A stretch of DNA of 16,044 bases from an uncultured Streptomyces sp. (GTDB lineage Bacteria > Actinomycetota > Actinomycetes > Streptomycetales > Streptomycetaceae): NCBI GenBank assembly GCA_946480485.1, contig CAMLJW010000068.1:1-16044 (forward strand), given 5' to 3'. Under the pieces are notes generated by a model. It did not search any database. It was not told the origin of the DNA and was given only the letters and a program-made list of their open reading frames with translations. The position numbers and the translations under genes are program-made. Each line of letters opens with the position of its first letter. Position 1 is the stretch's first letter. Of this stretch, positions 1-7,389 are shown piece by piece.

Positions 1-41
1 ACGGCGAGCTCGCGGAACGTGGGTCCTTGCGGGGTGAACAT
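1..41 (-). CDS. 5' end of a gene leaving the left edge, possibly a SAM-dependent methyltransferase
   Basis: Only the first 13 codons are visible, reading MFTPQGPTFRELA from an ATG at 41..39. From memory, this opening resembles a group of Streptomyces class I SAM-dependent methyltransferases, but that is recall and the catalytic part lies outside the window. No convincing Shine-Dalgarno sequence precedes the ATG. The frame stays open upstream into the last frame of the broken XRE regulator gene, so the start region seems to have been joined to a neighbouring gene remnant. The original start could also be the in-frame GTG about 18 bases upstream. The gene's identity is uncertain. Confidence 0.35.
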   Translation of the reverse strand, partial: MFTPQGPTFRELA

Positions 42-311
42 CGTGGTCAGCTTAGTCACGGGGGGCTTGCCCGCGTCCAGGAAGCGAGCCATCGGGAAGA
101 GGGTTGTGCGGGCAGGGAGGTTGCCCGGGAAGTCCTCCAGGTACTCGACGTAGCTGGACGCCGTTCCCGCCCTGTCGGCCGTTTCCTGCCCGGGTCAGGC
201 CGAGTTCCTCGCGTCGTTGGGCGATACGACGCCCGATGTCGCCCCCGCGCGGTGCCCCCGGCCGCGGACGCCACGTTCGTTGGTGGTGGCTGTTCGGACA
301 GGTCCGATCAT
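42..311 (-). pseudogene. Broken XRE-type helix-turn-helix regulator gene
   Basis: A strong ribosome binding site (AGGAGGAA, 319..312) precedes an ATG at 311..309, but that frame soon stops. Three frames read in turn give a normal regulator N-terminus. They are a SEQPPPTNVASAAGG leader (about 300-245), then GDIGRRIAQRREELGLTR (about 245-190), then, once one extra C in the GGGCAGG stretch near 190 is skipped, EETADRAGTASSYVEYLED and a MARFLD helix. This matches an XRE/HTH_3 domain, and the Streptomyces proteins I recall with this opening continue into a pyridoxamine-phosphate-oxidase-like domain. Here the sequence ends just after the HTH and runs into the start of the next gene, so the C-terminal domain is lost. 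It lies directly downstream of the alcohol dehydrogenase (stop 323..321), so they once formed an operon. Sequencing errors could explain single shifts but not the missing domain. Confidence 0.6.
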
Positions 312-320
312 TTCCTCCTG

Positions 321-1391
321 TCAGGGCGTCCTGAGCGTCAGGACATCGTGCTGCTCCCCGCCGAGGACGACCTTGAGCGCGCCGGTTTCGGCCGCCCGGG
401 AGAAGACGTCGTACGCCTCCTCCATGTGGTCCAGGGGCAAGATGTGGGTGACTATGGGCGACGCGGACAGTCGGCCGGCGGCCATCATGCGCAGCAGGGT
501 GGGAGTGGAGTACGTGTCGACCAGGCCGGTGGTGATCGTCACGTCCTTGATCCACAGGTCTTCGAGGTGCAGGGCCACGGGCTTGCCGTGCACACCGACG
601 TTGGCCACGTGCCCGCCGGGCCGCACCATGCGGGTGCAGGTCTCGAAGCTCTCCGGCACGCCGACCGCTTCGATGACCACGTCCGCCCCGAGCCCTTCGG
701 TGAGGTCGTCGACCAGCTGCTCAGGCTCCGTCATCGCCTCGGCCACGGCGTCCGCGCCAAGGTGCTTGGCGGCGTCCAGCCGGGCGGGAGCAAGGTCCAC
801 AGCGATGATCCGTTCGGGCGAGTACAGCCGCGCCGTGACGATCGCGGCGAGCCCGACGGGCCCGGCCCCGACAATGGCGACGGTGTCCCCGGGCTTCACC
901 CGCCCGTTCAGCACACCCACCTCGTAGGCGGTGGGCAGGATGTCGGCCAGCAGTACGGCGTCCTTGCTGTCCACCGCGCCGGGCAGCAGGTGAACGGACA
1001 GGTCGGCGTGGGGCACGCGGACGTACTCGGCCTGCGTGCCGTTGATCAGGTGGCCGAGGGTCCATCCTCCGCCGTCGCGGCACTGACCGTACATTCCTTC
1101 CCGGCAGAAGCGGCAGCGGCCGCATGCCGTGATGCAGGAGACCAGGACCCGGTCGCCGGGCCTGACGGTGCGTACGTCGCTGCCGATTTCGACGATCTCA
1201 CCGACGGCTTCGTGCCCGAGGACCGTGCCGGGGCGTACTTCCGGTACGTCGCCCTTGAGGATGTGCAGGTCCGTACCGCAGATCGTGGTCGTGTCGACGC
1301 GGACGATCGCGTCGGTGGCGTTTTCGACTTCCGGGTCCGCGACGTCCTCCCAGGAGGACTGTCCGGGGCCGTGGAAAACCAGTGCTTTCAT
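321..1391 (-). CDS. Zinc-dependent medium-chain alcohol dehydrogenase
   Basis: A cytosolic oxidoreductase of 356 residues, the usual length, interconverting an alcohol and an aldehyde or ketone with NAD(H). The GroES-like catalytic domain carries the zinc ligands C38 and H60 with E61 (GHEAVGE). D150 (LADILPTAYE) sits where Thermoanaerobacter-type ADH has its catalytic aspartate. Four cysteines, C90, C93, C96 and C104, form a structural zinc site. The Rossmann fold shows GAGPVG at 175-180 and an acidic D199 ending strand 2, which favours NAD over NADP. The ATG start follows GAGGAAAGGG with 7 bases between. The leader holds a 9-bp repeat array. In-frame upstream codons contain no start before a TAG near 1500, so the array is not translated with this gene. 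The substrate cannot be told from sequence. Confidence 0.93.
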   Translation of the reverse strand: MKALVFHGPGQSSWEDVADPEVENATDAIVRVDTTTICGTDLHILKGDVPEVRPGTVLGHEAVGEIVEIGSDVRTVRPGDRVLVSCITACGRCRFCREGMYGQCRDGGGWTLGHLINGTQAEYVRVPHADLSVHLLPGAVDSKDAVLLADILPTAYEVGVLNGRVKPGDTVAIVGAGPVGLAAIVTARLYSPERIIAVDLAPARLDAAKHLGADAVAEAMTEPEQLVDDLTEGLGADVVIEAVGVPESFETCTRMVRPGGHVANVGVHGKPVALHLEDLWIKDVTITTGLVDTYSTPTLLRMMAAGRLSASPIVTHILPLDHMEEAYDVFSRAAETGALKVVLGGEQHDVLTLRTP

Positions 1392-2003
1392 GACGATGCC
1401 CTTTCCTCGGGTTCCTCGGGTTCCTCGGGCTCCTCGGGTTCCTCGGGCTCCTCGGGTTCCTCGGGTTCCTCGGTTTTCCTGCGTGCCCGTCGTCCAGGAC
1501 TACGGGCCTCGGGCGGGTCGAGCAGCCCTACCTATCCATCCTGACCGGGACAGATGCCATCGGCATGCGACGGACGTACCCGTTGCCCTTCCGGACCGGG
1601 TCGGCCGGGCCTGGCGGTAGCGCGAGTGATGTGGTGTGCTGAAGGCGACGGGAAGGACCCGACACAGACGCGGGGAAGCGGCCTGCAGCCGCGCACCGCG
1701 CAATCAGGATCCGCGAGAAGCGGATAGGGCCCTTCCCGCCCTGCATGGCATGGCACCGCGGCGGACAGAGCCCGTGGCGTACACCGCGCAGACACGGGCC
1801 CCCATCACGGCGGGTGCCTGTCCACGGCCCGTCCACCCTGGACCCCGCCCCGCTCTGGACTTCGCTCCGCACCGGCCCCCGTCCGCACCAGCTTGCCCGC
1901 ACCAGCCCTCGTCCGCGCTGGACCAGCCGTGCCGTGCGGCGCAGGCTGGGGATGAGCCAGCAACGGCCCGCCCCTCCGCCTTCTCGGTACGGAAGTGATC
2001 ACG
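1392..2003. other. Long non-coding stretch upstream of the dehydrogenase and DUF1876 genes
   Basis: No credible gene is visible in these 612 bases. It should hold the promoters of two divergent genes, but I found no convincing -35/-10 pair. Besides the 9-bp array it contains a perfect inverted repeat ATCCGC-GAGAA-GCGGAT (1709-1725) followed by AGGGCCCT, and GCCCGTG/CACGGGC arms (1770-1776 and 1793-1799). From about 1800 to 1950 it is a C-rich run of degenerate CCGTCC, GCACCAG and CTGGAC words, with no clear reading frame. Confidence 0.6.
1404..1473 (-). repeat. Eight-copy 9-bp tandem repeat in the alcohol dehydrogenase leader
   Basis: On the plus strand TCCTCGG recurs with exact 9-bp spacing at 1404, 1413, 1422, 1431, 1440, 1449, 1458 and 1467, joined by GT or GC. 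On the coding (minus) strand this gives repeats of CCGAGGAAC or CCGAGGAGC, so each unit holds a GAGGAA or GAGGAG Shine-Dalgarno-like core. The copy nearest the gene forms part of the real ribosome binding site of the ATG at 1391. The plus strand also shows a run of Ser-Gly-Ser codons, but only in a spurious antisense frame. Confidence 0.9.
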
Positions 2004-2285
2004 ATGAAAGCCAAACAGTGGAACGTTCAGATCTTCATCACCGAAGAGGGCGACGACACCCACGCGCGTGCTGTCCTGACCACCCGGGGCACGTCGACGG
2101 TCACCGGGAGAGGCGCGGCTCGGCGCAACCCGATCGACCGCCCCATCCCGGAGATCGGCGACGAACTCGCCGCCAGCCGTGCCCTGGAGGACCTGGCCAT
2201 CCGGCTGCACGACGTCGCCTCCGACGACATCGTGCAGCTGACAGGCCCCGCCGAACCGCCGTCGCGCACCCGGTGGAGCAAGTAG
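2004..2285 (+). CDS. DUF1876 domain protein
   Basis: A 93-residue cytosolic protein of the DUF1876 family, which is common in actinomycetes as a short single-domain protein of about this size. The match rests on the W-x-V-x-I-F-I-x-E-E opening, the THARAVLTTRGTSTVTGRG strand pair, the RRNPIDRPIPEIGDELAASRAL stretch (which includes the family's NP-x5-PEIGDELA signature) and a C-terminal helix. The biochemical function is unknown. The ATG at 2004 is preferred because GGAAG lies 8 bases before it. An in-frame GTG at 1995 would add three residues. It stands alone on the plus strand, with a cupredoxin gene 300 bases downstream that may or may not share its transcript. Confidence 0.85.
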   Translation: MKAKQWNVQIFITEEGDDTHARAVLTTRGTSTVTGRGAARRNPIDRPIPEIGDELAASRALEDLAIRLHDVASDDIVQLTGPAEPPSRTRWSK

Positions 2286-2585
2286 GCGGCCACCTTGCCA
2301 CGCAGGGTGTACCGCTCCGACCGGGCGGCCCAAAGACTCGAGACCGGCGACCGGAGACCCGAGACCGGAGACCGTGACCTGCGGCGAGGGGACGAGCTCT
2401 GCGGACGCCGCGCCCTTCGCGCTGGTGTTGCCGCGCTCCCTCATCTCCGTCACCGTCGACATGTGGATGAAGCACTCGAAACCCACACCGCACCCGGCAG
2501 CCGCGCGGACCACGACGGCACCGACGATGTCGGCGGCCGCGCCGCTGACGCCACTCGGTGCACCGACCCCGAAGGACCGCCCCGG
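2286..2585. other. Non-coding gap between DUF1876 and cupredoxin genes
   Basis: No gene is supported here. A short direct repeat is present: ACCGGAGACC occurs at 2350-2359 and 2364-2373 inside a run of GAGACC words (2338-2375). The only clear functional site is the GAAGGA ribosome binding site of the cupredoxin gene at 2571-2576. Frames across 2374-2583 have no recognisable similarity and no ribosome binding site. Confidence 0.5.
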
Positions 2586-3002
2586 ATGTCACCTCTCCCC
2601 CACCGCCGACGTACCGCCCCGCTGGTGCTCGCAGCAGCCGCTGCGCTGCTGCTGGTACCCGCGTGCGCCAACGGGGACAACGAATCCCCTTCGACCCCGA
2701 CCAGCCCGGCGGCCACCAGTCCCGCGTCGCCGTCGCCCAGCCCGGACACGGCGAAACGCATCACGACGAAGAATTTCGCCTTCAGCCCAGCCACCTTGAC
2801 GGTCCGGGCCGGCGAGAAGGTCACCGTGGTCAACGAGGACTCCGTCGCGCACACGGTGACCGCCACGGAAGGCAAGGCGTTCGACACCGGAAGCATCGAG
2901 GGCGGTCGGTCCGGCACCTTCACCGCCCCGTCCGCGCCCGGCAGTTACCCGTTCGTCTGCACCTTTCATCCGTACATGAAGGGCACCTTGATCGTGCGCT
3001 GA
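2586..3002 (+). CDS. Cupredoxin (plastocyanin/amicyanin-like) lipoprotein
   Basis: A 138-residue exported protein. The N-terminus has an RRR-rich n-region, a hydrophobic core and the lipobox LVPAC (23-27), so C27 should be lipidated and the protein held on the outer face of the membrane. A Pro/Ser/Thr-rich linker (about 33-54) leads to one cupredoxin domain (about 56-138). The four type 1 copper ligands are present: H89 (SVAHTVT), C125, H128 and M131 in CTFHPYM. The C-x2-H-x2-M spacing is that of amicyanin and plastocyanin, which carry single electrons, so electron transfer or copper binding at the membrane is likely. The partner is unknown. The ATG follows GAAGGA with 9 bases between. A much longer open frame runs upstream but lacks a signal peptide and codon sense. 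Confidence 0.9.
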   Translation: MSPLPHRRRTAPLVLAAAAALLLVPACANGDNESPSTPTSPAATSPASPSPSPDTAKRITTKNFAFSPATLTVRAGEKVTVVNEDSVAHTVTATEGKAFDTGSIEGGRSGTFTAPSAPGSYPFVCTFHPYMKGTLIVR

Positions 3003-3285
3003 AAACCCCCTTGGTCGGCCGGTGCGGTGCGGGCCGTACGGGGCGATCGCGCGGGCGAGGCCCAGTGCGCACAGCGAGACCCTCGGCACCGCGGGCGGCG
3101 TCCAGGGCGGCGCCGCCCGGCAGTTGCCGCGTGTGATGCCGACCCCGCAGAGGGTGTGGCGGAGCCCCTAGGGGGTCGCCGCTCGCCTGCACCGGACTTG
3201 GAGGTGAAGGTCCGCCTCCGGCGTAGGATCGGTGGCCGATATCGGTTTCGTCACTGCCGGGGACGGCGGCTCGGAGGTGGCCGGA
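3003..3285. other. Non-coding gap upstream of the PadR gene
   Basis: No gene is supported. Just past the cupredoxin stop, CGGCC (3016-3020) can pair with GGCCG (3032-3036), a weak candidate terminator. Further on are the palindrome CCCCTAGGGG (3165-3174) and longer arms CGACCCC (3140-3146) and GGGGTCG (3172-3178). A TAGGAT -10-like element (3224-3229) precedes the PadR-side palindrome. Confidence 0.5.
3224..3245 (+). promoter_or_regulatory. Putative -10 box and PadR operator ahead of the padR-like gene
   Basis: TAGGAT at 3224-3229 fits a Streptomyces -10 hexamer. The perfect 10-bp palindrome CCGATATCGG (3236-3245) begins six bases later, over the expected transcription start. No good -35 box is seen at standard spacing. 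The same palindrome occurs upstream of the neighbouring permease gene, so autoregulation is inferred. Confidence 0.5.
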
Positions 3286-3591
3286 ATGCGGGAGTTCCAG
3301 CGGGGCGCGGTGCGGTTGCACATCCTCCATCACGCGGCCGAGGGCGAGATCCACGGCGCTTGGATGACGGAAGAACTGGGCCACCACGGCTACCGCATCA
3401 GCCCCGGCACCCTGTATCCGACGCTGCACCGACTGGAGGCGGACGGGCTGCTCGCCTCCGAGCAGCGTGTGGTCGACGGCCGCACCAGGCGGGTGTACCG
3501 GGCGACCGAGGCCGGGGAGACGGCTCTCACGGAGGACCGCGAGGAGCTCAAGGAGCTGGCCCGCGCGGTGCTCGGCGACGACGCGCCGTAG
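3286..3591 (+). CDS. PadR-family transcriptional regulator
   Basis: A 101-residue DNA-binding protein of the short PadR subfamily. The winged helix-turn-helix spans about 8-75. Signature segments are IHGAWMTEEL (22-31), the recognition region SPGTLYPTLHRLEADGLL (39-56), and the wing with RTRRVYRATEAG (66-77). A short C-terminal helix (82-97) would provide the dimer interface. The ATG at 3286 is chosen because GGAGG lies 8 bases ahead and the protein then begins directly with the MREFQRGAVRLHILHHA helix. A GTG at 3232 would add 18 residues without family similarity and would overlap the putative operator. It converges on the APC permease gene, 39 bases stop to stop, and probably represses itself and that permease. 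Confidence 0.9.
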   Translation: MREFQRGAVRLHILHHAAEGEIHGAWMTEELGHHGYRISPGTLYPTLHRLEADGLLASEQRVVDGRTRRVYRATEAGETALTEDREELKELARAVLGDDAP

Positions 3592-3630
3592 GTCCGTGAC
3601 CCCGTGCGCCGTATCCGGGGGACGGGGCGT

Positions 3631-4905
3631 CTACCGCTCCCGGCGGCGGGCCATCATGCGGCGGAGGAAGTAGGCGGCGGCGCCGGCCACCAGTACCGCC
3701 GCGCCGGAGATCACCGAGGAGAGCGGCAGGGCGAACGCCAGCACGAGGCAGCCAGCCAGACCGAGAACCGGAATGGCCCGCGCCGGGCGGCCCTCTGCGG
3801 GGGTGAGGGTCCAGGCGGAGGCGTTGGCGATGGCGTAGTACGCGAGGACGCCGAAGGAGGAGAACCCGATCGCCCCGCGCACGTCCGCCGTCGAGGCGAG
3901 TACGGCGACGGCGGCCCCGACCGCGAGTTCGGCGCGGTGCGGCACCTGGAACTTCGGGTGGACGGCAGCCAGTACGTGCGGCAGGTGGCGGTCGCGTGCC
4001 ATGGCCAGGGTCGTCCGGGAGACGCCCAGGATCAGCGCGAGCAGCGAGCCGAGCGCGGCCATCGCGGCGCCGACCCGGACCACCGGCGCGAGCCAGTCGG
4101 CGCCTACGGCCCGTACGGCGGCCGACAGCGGCGCGGCGGCGTCGGCCGACCGCTGCGGGCCCAGCACCGCCAGGACGGCGATGGCGACGACGGCGTAGAC
4201 GGCCAGGGTGATGCCGAGCGCGAGCGGGATGGCGCGGGGGATGGTGCGCGCGGGGTCGCGGACCTCCTCGCCGAGGGTGGCGATGCGCGCGTATCCGGCG
4301 AAGGCGAAGAAGAGCAGGCCCGCTGCCTGGAGCACCCCGCCGAAGGCGGCGTCCGAGCCGATGTCCAGCCGGGCGGCGTCCGCGTCGGCGGAGGTGAGGG
4401 AGGCGACGGCCACGGCCGCGAGTACGGCCAGGACGACGGCGACGACGGCGCGGGTGAGCCAGGCGGACTTCTGCACCCCGGCGTAGTTCACCGCGGTCAG
4501 CACCACCACCGCGGCGACCGCGACCAGGTGGGCCTGGCCGGGCCAGACGTACGAGCCGACGGTAAGCGCCATCGCCGCGCAAGAGGCGGTCTTGCCGACC
4601 ACGAAGCCCCAGCCCGCGAGGTAGCCCCAGAAGCCGCCGAGCCGCTCGCGGCCGTAGACATAGGTACCGCCGGAGGCCGGGTAGCGGGCGGCCAGCCGGG
4701 CCGAGGACGTGGCGTTGCAGTAGGCGACCACCGCTGCCAGGGCCAGGCCGAGCAAGAGGCCGGAGCCGGCCGCGCGGGCGGCCGGGGCGAGCGCTGCGAA
4801 GATGCCCGCGCCGATCATCGACCCGAGGCCGATCACGACGGCGTCGAGCACCCCCAGCCGCCGTCGCAACTCCTGTGGCGTCACGGCGGCCGACGGCTTG
4901 CCCAT
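3631..4905 (-). CDS. APC-family amino acid/polyamine permease
   Basis: A 424-residue integral membrane protein with about 12 hydrophobic segments, typical of the APC superfamily. The first transmembrane helix carries the substrate-binding signature GLGSMIGAGIFAAL (26-39). A second conserved region reads ARYPASGGTYVYGRERLGGFWGY. The later FFAFAGYARIATLGEEVRDPARTIPRAI matches the conserved APC segment around helices 6-7. A basic tail (RRMMARRRER) suits a cytoplasmic C-terminus. The substrate is not deducible. The ATG follows GGGAG with 6 bases between. The gene lies 62 bases downstream of the LacI-family gene on the same strand, so readthrough is possible, but the palindrome in that gap suggests its own regulated promoter. 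Confidence 0.88.
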   Translation of the reverse strand: MGKPSAAVTPQELRRRLGVLDAVVIGLGSMIGAGIFAALAPAARAAGSGLLLGLALAAVVAYCNATSSARLAARYPASGGTYVYGRERLGGFWGYLAGWGFVVGKTASCAAMALTVGSYVWPGQAHLVAVAAVVVLTAVNYAGVQKSAWLTRAVVAVVLAVLAAVAVASLTSADADAARLDIGSDAAFGGVLQAAGLLFFAFAGYARIATLGEEVRDPARTIPRAIPLALGITLAVYAVVAIAVLAVLGPQRSADAAAPLSAAVRAVGADWLAPVVRVGAAMAALGSLLALILGVSRTTLAMARDRHLPHVLAAVHPKFQVPHRAELAVGAAVAVLASTADVRGAIGFSSFGVLAYYAIANASAWTLTPAEGRPARAIPVLGLAGCLVLAFALPLSSVISGAAVLVAGAAAYFLRRMMARRRER

Positions 4906-4946
4906 GCCCCACTCCCTCGGCTGTGCGAACCCGCGGCCTACGGGCT

Positions 4947-4967
4947 CCGATATCGGGAGACGATATC
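4947..4967 (-). promoter_or_regulatory. Putative PadR operator upstream of the APC permease
   Basis: A perfect inverted repeat GATATCG-GGAGA-CGATATC (4949-4967) fills the gap between the LacI-family stop codon, whose complement begins at 4968, and the permease start at 4905. Its left half contains the 10-bp palindrome CCGATATCGG (4947-4956), identical to the one upstream of the PadR gene. Placement 42 bases before the permease ATG suits a repressor site. The assignment to PadR is inferred from the shared motif. Confidence 0.55.
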
Positions 4968-6044
4968 TCAGCGTTCCGGTGCCGGACCGGTGCTGTGGCG
5001 GACGATGAGTTCGACGGGCACAACGGGCTCTGCGGGTGGCTCGGCGGGAGGCTCGGGCGGGCCGTCGATCTGGGCCAGAAGCAGCTGAAGGGAGCGTGTA
5101 CCGATGTCGGCGAAGTCGGTGCGTACGGTGGTCAGCGGGGGAAGCAGGTGGGCGGCCTCGGGGATGTCGTCGTAGCCGACGACGCTCACATCGCCGGGGA
5201 CATGGCGGCCCGCTTCGTGGCAGGCGCGCAGTACACCGAGTGCCATCTGGTCGTTGGAGGCGAACACCGCTGTGACATCCGGGCGCTTCATCAGGCGGCG
5301 GCCCAGTTCGTATCCGGAGTCGGCGCTCCAGTCGCCGACGAGGGGGTCGGCAACTTCCGCGCCTGCTGCCCGCAGAGTCGTCCGCCAGCTCTCCATCCGT
5401 CGGTCGGCGGATGTCCAGCCCGTCGGGCCCGCGATGTGCCAGACAGTGCAGTGAGCGAGGCCCAACAGGTGTTCGGTGGCCTTGCGGGCTCCGGTCCGGG
5501 AGTCCGCGGTGACCAGTGGAGTGCCGTCTTTGAGGTCGTTCTCCAGCACCACCAGGGGCGTGTCGGGACGGACTTCCACCAGAGCCTTTCTCACCCAGCG
5601 CTGCGGTGCGATGGCGATCACCCCGTCCGCCCCCTCGGCCGACAGGCGGTTCACGGCGCGTACCACCGTGTCCCGGTCGGCCGTGTCGAGCGCGATGGAG
5701 CTCACCAGGTAACCGGCATCCTGGGCCGCGGTGTCGATCGCGGTCAGGATGGAGGCCGGCCCGTAGCGTGCCGCGTCGAAAGAGATCACGCCGAGCATCC
5801 TGGTCCGGCCGCTGGCCAGGGAGCGCGCGCTGCGGCTCGGGCGGTAGCCGAGCGAACGCATGGCGTCCAGTACCGTTCTGCGCGTTTCGGGGCGGACGGC
5901 CGGATTGTCGTTGAGCACGCGTGACACGGTTTGCTTGGAGACACCGGCCAGGCGTGCCACGTCGTCCATCACCGGGCGCGCACCCGCGAAGTTGCGTCGG
6001 CTGCGTCCCTTGGGAGCGGGAACGTCAGGGGCACTTCCGGTCAT
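4968..6044 (-). CDS. LacI-family transcriptional repressor
   Basis: A 358-residue sugar-responsive repressor of normal length plus a 24-residue N-terminal extension. The LacI helix-turn-helix and hinge span about 26-80: VMDDVARLAGVSKQTVSRVLN, then a hinge with PSRSARSLASGRT. The periplasmic-binding-protein-like effector domain runs from about 82 to 348 and includes FASNDQMALGVLRA and VPGDVSVVGYDDIPEA. Near the C-terminus a repeated Pro-Glu-Pro-Pro-Ala stretch (PPEPPAEPPAEP) is inserted before the usual VELIVRHST ending. The ATG at 6044 has GGAAG about 10 bases upstream. M26 is an alternative start beginning at the HTH. It follows the MFS permease gene by 49 bases on the same strand. It probably binds the palindrome upstream of that permease and controls both. 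Confidence 0.92.
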   Translation of the reverse strand: MTGSAPDVPAPKGRSRRNFAGARPVMDDVARLAGVSKQTVSRVLNDNPAVRPETRRTVLDAMRSLGYRPSRSARSLASGRTRMLGVISFDAARYGPASILTAIDTAAQDAGYLVSSIALDTADRDTVVRAVNRLSAEGADGVIAIAPQRWVRKALVEVRPDTPLVVLENDLKDGTPLVTADSRTGARKATEHLLGLAHCTVWHIAGPTGWTSADRRMESWRTTLRAAGAEVADPLVGDWSADSGYELGRRLMKRPDVTAVFASNDQMALGVLRACHEAGRHVPGDVSVVGYDDIPEAAHLLPPLTTVRTDFADIGTRSLQLLLAQIDGPPEPPAEPPAEPVVPVELIVRHSTGPAPER

Positions 6045-6093
6045 GGGGGGGCGCTTCCTTCGGCATCGTGTCGGCGTCGTATGTCAGACCGGG

Positions 6094-7317
6094 TCAGCTG
6101 GGTGTGGGTGTGGGTGTGGTGGAGCGTGTGGCGCGGGTGAGCCAGAGAGTGGCGGCGAAGCACAGCGCCGAAACGGCGCACAGCAGGAGAGGTACCGCGC
6201 GGATCCCGGACCACTCGATCACCTTGCCGAGCGCCGGTCCCGCCGCGACACCGCCGACCATGGACGCGGCGATGACCACCGCGCCCGCCCTGCGGGCCTG
6301 CGGGGCCGCCTTGTTGAGCCACGGGAGGCCGGTGGGGAAGATCGGCGCGATGAACAGCCCGACACCCGCGTACGCGTACGGGGCCAACCCCGGCACCGCG
6401 GCCAGCAGCAGACAGACCGTCATGCCCGCGCACGAGACCGTGATGATGGACTGGGCCGAGAAGCGCAGCGCGATCGGCACTACCAGGAAACGGCCGACGG
6501 TCATCATCAGCCAGTAGACCGAGGTGGCGGTGGCGGCCACACCCGCGCCGTAGCCGACCGTCTCCAGATGGGTGGGCTCCCAGCCGCCGACGCCCGCCTC
6601 GATGCCCACGTGCAGGACGTAGAGCGAGACGAACACGGCGAGCACCGAGCCCAGGCTGCGGCCGAGGACGGACCCTCCGCCGGCCTCCCGTCGCGCCGCG
6701 TCGGCCGGTTGCGGTGCCCGGTCCCGTACGCCCCTCAGGCACAGCAGCAGCGGCAGGTTGGCGAGCGCGAAGCCGAGGAAGACAGCGGGGTAGTGCTCGG
6801 ATCCCACCGCCGCGATCAGCACGGGGCCGAGGATGGCACCCACGCCGAAGTGCGCGTTGAGGATGTTCAGCAGCGCGGTCGAGCGGCGACCGAAGCCCAC
6901 GGCGAACAACTGGTTGAGGCCGTAGTCGATACCGCCGAAGCCGAGACCGGCGAGCAGGGCCATGGCCAGGCCGACCGGCCAGTTCGGCGCGAGCGCGAAT
7001 CCCGCCGCGCCGACGGCCATCAGCAGGTACGAGCCGGCGAGGATCCGCCGGTTGCCAATCCGCCCGTAGAGCCGGTCGAAGAGCAGCACACCGGCGACGC
7101 CGCCGATGAAGTGGGCGCTCAGCCCCAGCCCGGCGGCCGACGGGGAGAGACCGAACTCCTCGCGGAAGGCAGGAATCGCCGGCCCGTAGAGGGCCTGGAG
7201 CACGCCGATGAGAACGAAGCCCACGCAGGACGCGACCACCGCCGCCGTACTGAAGACGGGGGCCGTTGGGGCCGACTGGGCGTTGATGGACCGTTGTACG
7301 GTCGATCGGTCGGTCAC
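6094..7317 (-). CDS. MFS transporter, FHS/sugar-permease-like
   Basis: A 407-residue membrane transporter with about 12 predicted helices. The first loop carries a relaxed MFS motif (FDRLYGRIGNRRIL). Helix 5 reads NILNAHFGVGAILGP, resembling the conserved helix of the fucose-galactose-glucose:H+ symporter (FHS) group. This and the adjacent LacI-family regulator suggest a sugar or sugar-like substrate, which is inference. The C-terminus ends in a TPTPTPTPS tail made by a short ACACCC repeat. The start is GTG at 7317..7315, preceded by GGAGG with 4 bases between. It is probably co-transcribed with the downstream LacI-family gene from a promoter overlapped by the operator at 7390-7405. Confidence 0.85.
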   Translation of the reverse strand: MTDRSTVQRSINAQSAPTAPVFSTAAVVASCVGFVLIGVLQALYGPAIPAFREEFGLSPSAAGLGLSAHFIGGVAGVLLFDRLYGRIGNRRILAGSYLLMAVGAAGFALAPNWPVGLAMALLAGLGFGGIDYGLNQLFAVGFGRRSTALLNILNAHFGVGAILGPVLIAAVGSEHYPAVFLGFALANLPLLLCLRGVRDRAPQPADAARREAGGGSVLGRSLGSVLAVFVSLYVLHVGIEAGVGGWEPTHLETVGYGAGVAATATSVYWLMMTVGRFLVVPIALRFSAQSIITVSCAGMTVCLLLAAVPGLAPYAYAGVGLFIAPIFPTGLPWLNKAAPQARRAGAVVIAASMVGGVAAGPALGKVIEWSGIRAVPLLLCAVSALCFAATLWLTRATRSTTPTPTPS

Positions 7318-7389
7318 GCGGCCTCCGGAGGACGGCCCACGGTCTCGTGGGCGAGGGACGGGGACGCCGCCAACGGCGCCCCGGCCGTG

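Noticed and set aside
27..1544. Long plus-strand open frame ending in Ser-Gly-Ser repeats
   Set aside because: It is the antisense of the alcohol dehydrogenase and of the 9-bp repeat array. High GC removes stop codons. No ribosome binding site or family similarity is seen.
1636..1998. 120-codon plus-strand frame upstream of the DUF1876 gene
   Set aside because: The composition is Pro/Arg/Ala-rich with no domain, the start has no ribosome binding site, and it ends at the DUF1876 start. It looks like non-coding GC-rich DNA.
2374..2583. Open frames ahead of the cupredoxin gene
   Set aside because: The plus-strand frames have no ribosome binding site, signal peptide or recognisable family. The cupredoxin lipoprotein clearly starts at 2586.
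3600..3620. CCCCG/CGGGG hairpin between the converging PadR and permease genes
   Set aside because: A five-base stem with an 11-base loop and no U-tract is too weak in such GC-rich DNA to call a terminator.
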